Assembly: GCF_001613935.1 (NCBI RefSeq)
Contig: NZ_LQCI01000049.1
Span: 62,001 to 126,000, forward strand
Origin: Amycolatopsis regifaucium
Lineage (GTDB): Bacteria; Actinomycetota; Actinomycetes; Mycobacteriales; Pseudonocardiaceae
Direction: 5' to 3'
DNA: 64,000 bases
Below the pieces are notes generated by a model. It saw only the letters and a program-made list of their open reading frames with translations. It was not told the DNA's origin and did no database searches. A program made the position numbers and the translations under genes. Positions 24,984-37,100 of the stretch are shown here, piece after piece. Position 1 is the stretch's first letter; each line of letters starts with the position of its first letter.

Positions 24984-25712
24984 GTGGAGACACTGAAGAT
25001 GCGCACCGCCGGAACCGACGGCCCCACCGTTCTACTCCTGCACGGCCTCGGCGCGACGGGTGCGGTGTGGGACGGCCTGATGCTGCAGCCCGGCTACCGC
25101 TGGCTGGCACCCGACCTGCCGGGACACGGTGCCTCACCGCGGTTGGCGCACTATTCGTTCGGAAGCCTCGCCGGGGCGGTCGCCGACCTGCTGCCGGAAC
25201 GCGGTCCGCTGCTGGTGATCGGTCACTCGCTGGGTGGAGTGGTCGGGCTCGCGCTGGCCAGTGGCTGGTTCGGGCTCCGGATCGACGGCCTGCTCGCGAT
25301 CGGGGTCAAGGTCGAATGGAGCGAGTCCGACCTCGCCAAGGCCGCCGACATGGCGGCGAAGCCGCCCAGGGTGTTCCCGAACCGTGAAGACGCCGAACGA
25401 GCGTTCCTCAAGATCGCCGGTCTGACCGGACTGGCCGAAGCGGACCCCGACGGCATCGTCGAAACCGAAGGCGGGTGGCGGCTGACCCTGGACCCTCGCG
25501 CGTTCGCCGTCGGCGCGCCCGACATGCCCGGCCTGCTCGGCGCGGCGCGCTGCCCGGTCGCCCTCGCCGCCGGGACGCACGACCCGATGAGCAGCGTGGA
25601 TCAGCTTCGCGCCCTCAGCCCGGCTTCCGCGGAGCTTCCCGGGCTGGGCCACAACCCTCACGTCGAAGACCCGGCCGTATTGCTGGCCTTCCTCCGGCAA
25701 TTCGTCCTCTGA
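24984..25712 (+). CDS. Alpha/beta hydrolase
   Basis: A 242-residue alpha/beta hydrolase. The HGLGATG oxyanion motif is near residue 20, the nucleophile S82 is in IGHSLGG, and the acid (AAGTHDP) and catalytic His (PGLGHNPHVEDP) lie at the end, so the triad is complete. Substrate is unknown. GTG 24984 keeps the first beta strand but has a tight GGGAG spacing of 2 nt; ATG 24999 with GGAG 9 nt upstream is the alternative. It is divergent from the P450 gene. Its last codons form one arm of a long palindrome. Confidence 0.86.
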   Translation: METLKMRTAGTDGPTVLLLHGLGATGAVWDGLMLQPGYRWLAPDLPGHGASPRLAHYSFGSLAGAVADLLPERGPLLVIGHSLGGVVGLALASGWFGLRIDGLLAIGVKVEWSESDLAKAADMAAKPPRVFPNREDAERAFLKIAGLTGLAEADPDGIVETEGGWRLTLDPRAFAVGAPDMPGLLGAARCPVALAAGTHDPMSSVDQLRALSPASAELPGLGHNPHVEDPAVLLAFLRQFVL

Positions 25713-25754
25713 ACGCGGTGGTTCGGCGCCGAACCACCGCATTCAGAGGACGAA
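25701..25754. terminator. 27-bp-arm palindrome overlapping a gene end
   Basis: Bases 25701-25727 pair with 25728-25754 with a single mismatch (25714 with 25741) and practically no loop. The left arm contains the last three sense codons and the stop of the hydrolase gene. It lies between convergent genes (hydrolase and MocR) and can terminate both. It may also block a cruciform-free reading of the region. Confidence 0.8.
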
Positions 25755-25766
25755 ACGCGGGGGTCT

Positions 25767-27203
25767 CTAGCGCCGGATCCGGCCCAGGACGGCGATGCCT
25801 TCGGCGATGTCGCTCGCCGGGCTCGCCCCGTAGCCGAGGACCAGGCCCGGATTCATCGGCCGCTGGCAGTGCCAGGACAGCGGCTGCACCTTCACGCCCT
25901 CTTCCAGCGCGGCGGCGGCGAAGTCGAGATCGGAGAACCCGGCGTCGAAGGTGATCGTCAGGTGCAACCCGGCGGCCGCGCCGTGCACCACGGCGTCCGG
26001 GAGATGGGTCCGCAGCGCCTCGATCATCGCGTCCCGGCGCCTCCGGTGCCGTTTGCGCACGAACCGCAGTTGGCGCTCCATCTCACCGGACTCCATGAGA
26101 TGCGCGAGCACCAGCTGCGGGAGGACGGCGTTGCCCAGGTCGGCGAACCGTTTGGCCGCGACCACCTCGTCCCGGTAGCGCGGCGGCACCAGCATCCAGC
26201 CCACGCGGAGCGCGGGCGCGAGCCATTTCGACACGCTGCCCGCGTAGCAGACCTGTTCGGCGAGCATCGAGCGCAGCGCGGGGACCGGCGGGCGGTCGTA
26301 GCGGTGCTCGGCGTCGTAGTCGTCCTCGATGATCAGCCCGCCGTCGGCGGCCCAGCGCATGAGCTCCCGCCGCCGTTCGCCGCCGAGCACGACGCCCGTC
26401 GGGAACTGATGCGCGGGTGTCAGCAGCACGGCGGGCGCCCCGCTGCGGACGAGTTCGCCGACGTCGACCCCGTCCTCGTCCACCCGGATAGGCGGGGTCG
26501 CCAGCCGCCGGTCGTGCAGATGCTGCCGGGCGCCCAGTGAACTCGGGTCCTCGACGGCGATCTCGGAGATCCCGTTGTCGCACAGCACCTGCGCCAGCAG
26601 CCCGAGGCCTTGCGCGACGCCGGCGACGATCAGGACGTCGTCGGCGTCCGCCGTGATGCCGCGGGTGCGCGCGATCCAGTGCGCGATGGCCAACCGCAGC
26701 GCGGGAGCACCCCGCGGATCGCCGTAGCCGAAGGCCGCCGCCGACAGGTCGTTGAGCACGGTACGTTCCGCGCGCAGCCAAGCCGTCCTCGGGAACGCCG
26801 TCAGATCCGGGACGCCGGGGGACAGGTCGATCCTGGCCGGGGTCGACCGCAGCGAGTCGAAGACGCCGATCCCGGGAGCGGGCTGGAAGATCGTGCCCGC
26901 CGATGGCGGCCCGGGTGCCGTTTGTTCCTTCGTCCGCGCGGGCGCGGCGACGACCACCGTGCCGGCCCGGCCGCGTCCGGCGACGTGGCCGTCCTCGACC
27001 AGCCGCTGGTAGGCCTCGGTGACCACGCCGCGGGAGACCCGCAGGTCCGCGGCCAGTGCCCTGGTCGCGGGCAGTTTGCTGCCGACCGGCAGACGACCGT
27101 CGGAGATGGCGTGCCGCAGCCGCGACGCCAGCCAGTCCGACCGGCGCCCCGGTGGTGCGTCCCCGATGTCCAGCTGCAGGAAGTCCGAGCCCTCGGCAGT
27201 CAC
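25767..27203 (-). CDS. MocR/PdxR-type regulator (GntR wHTH fused to aminotransferase)
   Basis: A 478-residue fusion. The N-terminal GntR winged helix (about residues 10-85; LASRLRHAISDGRLPVGSKL, TRALAADLRVSRGVVTEAY) is joined to a fold-type I aminotransferase domain (about 115-470). The PLP-binding Lys lies in YAGSVSKWLAPALRVGW. MocR proteins use PLP or its amino-acid adducts as effector and often control vitamin B6, GABA or amine metabolism. No such target gene is adjacent. It lies 12 bp downstream of metH on the same strand, with a GTG start and no obvious ribosome site, so co-transcription with metH is likely. Confidence 0.93.
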   Translation of the reverse strand: MTAEGSDFLQLDIGDAPPGRRSDWLASRLRHAISDGRLPVGSKLPATRALAADLRVSRGVVTEAYQRLVEDGHVAGRGRAGTVVVAAPARTKEQTAPGPPSAGTIFQPAPGIGVFDSLRSTPARIDLSPGVPDLTAFPRTAWLRAERTVLNDLSAAAFGYGDPRGAPALRLAIAHWIARTRGITADADDVLIVAGVAQGLGLLAQVLCDNGISEIAVEDPSSLGARQHLHDRRLATPPIRVDEDGVDVGELVRSGAPAVLLTPAHQFPTGVVLGGERRRELMRWAADGGLIIEDDYDAEHRYDRPPVPALRSMLAEQVCYAGSVSKWLAPALRVGWMLVPPRYRDEVVAAKRFADLGNAVLPQLVLAHLMESGEMERQLRFVRKRHRRRRDAMIEALRTHLPDAVVHGAAAGLHLTITFDAGFSDLDFAAAALEEGVKVQPLSWHCQRPMNPGLVLGYGASPASDIAEGIAVLGRIRR

Positions 27204-27215
27204 CTGATCATTGTG

Positions 27216-30824
<3,609 letters not shown>

Positions 30825-30830
30825 CCAGCG

Positions 30831-30914
30831 CTCCTCCCATGTGGTGGGAGGCGCCCTTGCGATGAAGTCCGGGGCCGAGCGTGGCGGACCCGTGGTCCGT
30901 TGCAGCGCCTCTCG
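30831..30914 (-). promoter_or_regulatory. S-adenosylhomocysteine riboswitch controlling metH
   Basis: Read on the minus strand, a P1 helix GAGGCGC (30911-30905) pairs with GCGCCTC (30854-30848). Its 5' strand is followed by CTGCAACGG, the hallmark of the SAH riboswitch. A P2 hairpin CGGACC-ACG-GGTCCG (30899-30885) and a GCTCGG segment for the pseudoknot follow. The expression platform is visible: CCTCCCA (30851-30845) pairs with TGGGAGG (30839-30833) and hides the ribosome site. Because GCGCCTC and CCTCCCA share bases, ligand-stabilised P1 would free the ribosome site, giving a translational ON switch. Confidence 0.8.
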
Positions 30915-31135
30915 ACCTTGGCGACGAGCTTACCGGATCTCGCATCTGGATCGTCACTCGAAGTTGTCCTCCGTTGCCGGTATCCGATGTTGGCCATGAG
31001 TCCCCTGCTCAGAGGGGGGTGTCGACGTGATGGTGACCACTGCCAGGGAAAGGGAGGTGTCCACAAGGTGGGACGGCCGTCGTTGGAGGTGAGCCGAACG
31101 GCGCAACTGTAAAAGAATCAGTAACAGCTTTCGGA
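30915..31135. other. Upstream region of metH and RHS gene
   Basis: About 220 bp with no convincing gene. It must contain the metH promoter on the minus strand; a weak GTGACG...TAAGCT pair near 30930-30962 is possible but its spacing is poor. No signal-peptide-coding sequence or good ribosome site for the RHS gene was found here in any frame. Confidence 0.5.
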
Positions 31136-34100
31136 GTGTGCCGATGTGATCATCGGATGGCTCGCGGGAGGCGAGCCCGGTCCGACAACGGAGGTAGGCG
31201 CTCAGGGAGGGGACGCTGGCCGGTCGCTTTCGATCGGGAGGCATCCGTCGACATCCCCCCGGTGGTGAAGGCCCAGTACCCGCCGAACGGTTACTCCGCG
31301 CCGACCCTGACGCCGCAGTTGTGGGTCGACGCCGTCGACGTGGACGCGCCGCCGAACACCAACGGCCTGAAGTACCGGTTCGAAATCTGCGAGAGCTACC
31401 GCCAGAACCCCGACGGGTCCCAGACCGGGGTTTCGTGCACCGATTCCGGGTATGTCGCCAAGCGCACGTGGACGGTTCCCCAGAACGCCTTGCGCTGGAG
31501 CAAGGACTACCAATGGCGTGCCTTCGCCTATGACGGGAACTCCGAAAGCCAGAAGTTGCCGCCCAGCCACCTGCTGACCGCGGTGCCGCAGCCCGAGATC
31601 ACGTCGCACCTGGCCAACGCGCCCTACAGTGGCGGTCCGTCGGACTTCGATCCGCAGACCGGTAACTACTATTCGAGCGCTGTGGACGCGACCGTCCGGG
31701 TCACCGGCCCGGAGCTGAGCGTCGCGCGTACCTACAACAGCCTCGATCCGCGGCGGGATCTGATGTTCGGCGCGGGCTGGTCCACTCGCTACGACATGCG
31801 CGTCGTTCCGGACGACGACGGCTCCGGCAACGTCGTCGTCACCTATTCCGACGGGCAGCAGATCCGGTTCGGGCGCAACGCCGACGGTACTTATGCGGCG
31901 CCCGAAGGCCGCCAGATGGACTTCCACGCGGAGGTCGAAGCCGCCGGCGGTGGCTGGATGCTGGTCGACCGGTCGGCGACCGTGTACCGGTTCCGGCCCG
32001 ATGGCAGGCTGATCACCGTACACGATCAGAACGGCCGGTACATCGAACTCGACTACGGAACGGTCGACCATCTCAAGCGCGTCATCAGCAGGACGAGTGA
32101 CCGGATCCTTTACTTCAAGTGGACCGGGGACCATGTCACGTCGGTGAGCACCGACCCGATCGACGGCAAACAGCTCACCTGGAACTACACCTACGACGCC
32201 GACAAACTGACCAAGGTCTGCGACCCGTACGGCGGATGCACCGGGTACGAGCAGACCTCGGGCTCTCACTACCGCAGCTCCGTCATCGATTCGCGTCCCG
32301 CGTCGTACTGGCGGTTCGGGGAGACCACCGGCGCCGATGCGAACAGCCAGGTGCAGACCAAACTCGGCAAGGACAAGGGAACCTACAAGGACGTCGGACT
32401 GGGCCAGCCGGGCCCCCTGGCGAACGCGGGTGACACCGCGGCTTCCTTCAACGGGACGTCCTCGGTGGTCACCCTGCCGGACGGCACGGTGAAGAAGAAC
32501 CGCGACCTCGCGATCGAGCTCTGGTTCAAGACCACCCAGGGCGGGCCTCTCTTCGGGTATCAGAAGTCTCGGATCAACGAGACGCCGCAAGGCGCTGTTC
32601 CCGTGCTCTATGTGGGAACGGACGGCAAGCTGCGAGGACAATTCTGGAACGGCGCAGCCGGTCCCATCACCTCTTCGGCGCTGGTGAACGACGATCAATG
32701 GCACCATGTCGTGCTCTCCGGCTCGCTCGCCACTCAGACGCTCTACCTGGACGGGCAAAAGGTCGGTACGGCCGCCGGTGAGATTCAGCATGATGACATC
32801 ACCTTCAACCAGATCGGTGCCGCATATACGGTTCCGCCGTCGTCGTGGCCCGCATGGGGCACCCAGCCTCGCCGGTTCTTCTCCGGCTTGATCGACGAGG
32901 TAGCCTTCTACGAGTACCCGCTCGGTCAGACCGCCGCTCTCTCGCATTTCCAGGCGAAGGCGGGTGCGGACTACCTTTCGAAGATCACGCTGCCGAGCGG
33001 GCGGGTCGCCGCGAAGCTTTCCTATGACGTCGCCGCGGACCGTCTCAGCGAGTTCACGGACCGGAACGGCGGGAACTGGAAGATCGTCTCGCCCGTGGTC
33101 ACCGGGACGGCGACGAACCTGGTGCGGACGACGCAGGTCACCGATCCCGGCAACCGGCTCCACTTCTACGACTACGACCCCGCCCGAGGACGCATCCTGC
33201 GCTCCATCGCGCCACTCGGTCAGGGAATCCGCGCCGAGGACCGGTTGGACAACGTAGGAAAGCCGACACCGGAACCCACCCCCGGTTGCCCGCCGACAGG
33301 TGGGTTCTGCGGCGGACCGGCGAACGGAGGCAGCACCTGGGTCGGTGGTCCGGTGGTGGGTCTGGGTGTGCGGACCTATGACTACGACGACAAGGGCTTC
33401 CAGACGACGATCAGCGACGAACTGGGTGACCAGGTCGTCCTGACCAATGACGCACGAGGGAATGTCACCTCACGCAAGAGCTGCGGGGTCGCTCCCGGCG
33501 ACTGCCAAACGAGTTACTACAGCTACTACTACAACTCGGATGACGTAACCGACGCACGAAACGGAAAGATCCTTTCGTCGCGCGATGCGCGTTCTTCGGA
33601 CGCCAACGACTCCAGGTTCGCCACGACGTACACCTACACCGACGGGTGGAGCCGCGGGCTGCTCGCGACCCAGACGACGCCCGACGGTGCCGTCGTCCGG
33701 CATGTGTACACCGATGGAACGGAAGCGGCCGTCGGTGGCGGGAACGTCCCGAGTGGACTGATCGAAAAGACCACAGACCCTCGCGGCGGGGAAATCAGCT
33801 ACTCCTATTACAAGAACGGTGATCTCGCCGAGCTGGTCAACGCCGCCGGCCTGATCACGAGATACACCTACGACATGCTTGGGCGGAAGAAGTCCGAGAC
33901 CCAGATCAGTGACGCGAATCCGAACGGCATCACGACCACGTTCACCTATGACCTGCTGTCCAGGCAGGCGACGGCCACGAGTCCGGCGTCGAGTGACCCG
34001 GTCACCGGTGTAACCCATACCGCACAACGGAAGACCGACTACGACGCGGATGGAAACGTAACCCGTGACGAGGTCATCGACTTGACGGGAGGGGACCCGA

Positions 34101-37100
34101 GCCGAGTCACCAACATGTCCTACGACGCGTTCGGCAGGCCGAGTGAGGTCACGGATGCCGAAGGCGGTAAGCGCTTCTTCGGGTACGACGGATTCGGCAA
34201 CCGCACGTGGATGGTCGACCCGATCGGGAACAAGTACGAGTACGCGTACACCGCCCGGAACGCGATCGCCGAGATCCGCCTGCGTGGCTGGCACGGCGGG
34301 ACGATCGAGGCCGGAACCGGTGAGGGGGACGGAGACGGAGACGGATCCCCTACGGCTTCGCTCACCCTTAAGTCGTTCGCTTACGACTTCGCCGGTCGGC
34401 TGATCCGCGAGACGGACGCGGTGGGACGCACCATCCGCTACCAGTACTACACGGACGACAAGCTGCGGAAGAAGATCGCGACCGACGTGTCGGACCCGGA
34501 CAATCCTTCGGGCCCCAAGACGAACGTCACACTCAGCGAACTGACGTATGACGCCGCCGGAAACGTGGTTCAAGAGGTTCGTCAGGGCGGTGGAGTGACC
34601 GCCTACGAGTACGACCCCACGGGCCGCCGGACGTCGCAGACCCACGATCCGGACGGGCTGGCCAACCGGAGCGAGTTCCAGTACTCGCTCGCTGGTGACC
34701 TGACCGCCGTGACGCACACCGGTCGCAGCTCGAACAGTTCACGCATCGACGCCGGACGGGTGGAGAGCACCGAGTACGGCTACGACACCGCCGGTCGGAA
34801 GATCAGCGAGGCCGTCCTCAATGGAGGGTCGCAGAAGTTCACCACCACTCAGACGTTCGATCAACGTGGACTCGTCACGTCGGTGACCGATCCGCGCGGG
34901 AACGTCGGCGGCGCGGACCCGGCGGCGTTCACCACGAACTTCGGGTACAACAGTGCCGGGCTCGCGACGACGGTGACAGGACCCGCGGTCGACGTCGAAA
35001 GCGGAGGCGCCCCGGCCACGCGCTCGCGGCCGCAGACGCTGACCGGCTTCAACACTTTCGGTGAGCCGACGGCGAAGCGGGACGCGAACGGTCACGTCAG
35101 CACGGTGACCTATGACCGTCTCGGCAGGGTCACCGACTCATCGTCGCCGGAGTATCGCAAACCCGGGGAAACGGCGTCGGCGAAGTCAGTGTCCAGGACG
35201 CAGTACGACGCCGCCGGAAAGGTCATCGCTTCCACCGATCCGAAGGGTGCTGTCACCCGGTACCGGTACGACCAGCTCGGTAGGCTGCTGGAGCGGGCCG
35301 ATCCGCGGGCGGACGCGGGCGATCAGGAGGGTGGTGTCTGGAAGTACTCCTACACGAACGCCAGCGATCAGCTCTCCGTCATGGATCCGAACGGTTCGCG
35401 ACAGGAGACGACCTACGACGATCTCGGACGTCCGATCACAGCCACCCAGCTTGAGCGGTACCCGCAGCCTGCTGCCTACACGACGAACATTCGCTACGAC
35501 GCGGCCGGAAACCTGAAGTCGACGACCTCGCCGTCCGGTGAGATCACCCGGTTCGGTTACGACGCGCTCGGACAGCGGATCACCGCCACCGATCCCGCGG
35601 GCGTCGTGACGCAGTTCGGGTACGACCTGGCGGGGAACCGCGTCCGCGCCAGCGATGGAACCGGGTACACGCAGTACACGAGCATCGACGGTGCGGGCCG
35701 CCCGACCGGCAGCTTCGATCTCGATCCGGGTGAACGCATTCTGCGGAAGTCCTCGGCGAGCTACGACTCGGCGGGCAACCGCCTTTCGACCACGGATCCC
35801 TACGGACACACCGTTAAGTTCGCTTACGACGCGCAGGGAAGGATGACTCGGCAGGAGGAGCAGGTCTCGGCGACCGACTCCATTGTCACCGGTTTCGGTT
35901 ATGACGCTGTCGGTCAGCGGACCCGGATCACCGACGGCCGGACCAACGCGACGATTCAGACGTTCAACTCGCTGGGACTGCCCGAATCGACCGTCGAACC
36001 CGTCACCGCGGCTCATCCCGAGCCGAAGGACCGGACGTGGACCACGGGTTACGACCTCAACGGCCAGGCCACGAACTTGCTGGCACCGGGCGGAGTGACC
36101 CGGGTACGCGAGTTCGACGCTCTGGGCCGGCTGACCGGTGAGACCGGTGGCGGCGCTTCGGAGGCGACGACGGAACGGAAGCGAAGCTTCGACTTAACAG
36201 GTCGGCTGACCAGCGTCGATTCACCCGGTGGGGCCAAGGTCTTCACCTACAACGACAGGGGAGGGCTCCTCACCAGCACCGGCCCGACGACCGGCGTGTC
36301 GACCTACGAGTACGACAACTCGGGGCGTCTGGCCAAGCGTGCCGATGCAGCTGGGACCTCTTCCTTTACTTACGACAAGGGAAGGCTCGCGACGCAGACC
36401 GACGGTCTGACCGGAGTGCGCCAGGCGATCGGCTACGACGCGGGTGGCCGTGTCGGGACGATCGATTACGGCGCGGGGCGAGTCAGAACATTCGGTTACG
36501 ACGATTTCGGACGGATGTCTTCGGACACGCTGAAGGGCGCGGACAACGCGACTCTGTCAGGGATGGCGTACGGCTACGACCTCAACGATCGACTCACGAC
36601 GAAGAACACCGCCGGCCCCGAGGGATCGCGTAGCAATGTTTATGGCTACGACTTCGCCGGCCGGATGACGTCGTGGACGGCGAGCGGTGAGAAGACTGAG
36701 TACTCGTGGGACAAATCCGGCAACCGCACCAAGTCCGGCGACAAGACCGCCACGTTCGATGAGCGGAACAGGCAGCTCACCGACGGGGCGACCAGGTTCG
36801 CGTGGAGCCCCCGAGGCACGCTCGAGTCCCGGACCACCGCGAGTGGTTCCGTGCAGTCCGGGTTCGACGCCTTCGACCGAGCGGTCAAGGAAGGCACCAG
36901 CACCTACGGGTATGACGGCCTCGACCGGATGTCGGTCCGCAACGGCCAGACGTTCGGCTACGACGGAACAAGCCTGGACCTGATCACCGACGGCACGGCG
37001 AAGTTCGCCCGCGGCGCCGGTGGCCAGCTGCTCGGCCAGCGCTCGGCGGTCGGGGTGTCGCAGGTCGCGGTGACCGACCAGCACGGCGACGTCGTCGCCG

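Noticed and set aside
31202..33163. 653-codon minus-strand frame opposite the RHS gene
   Set aside because: Antisense shadow of the YD-repeat region.
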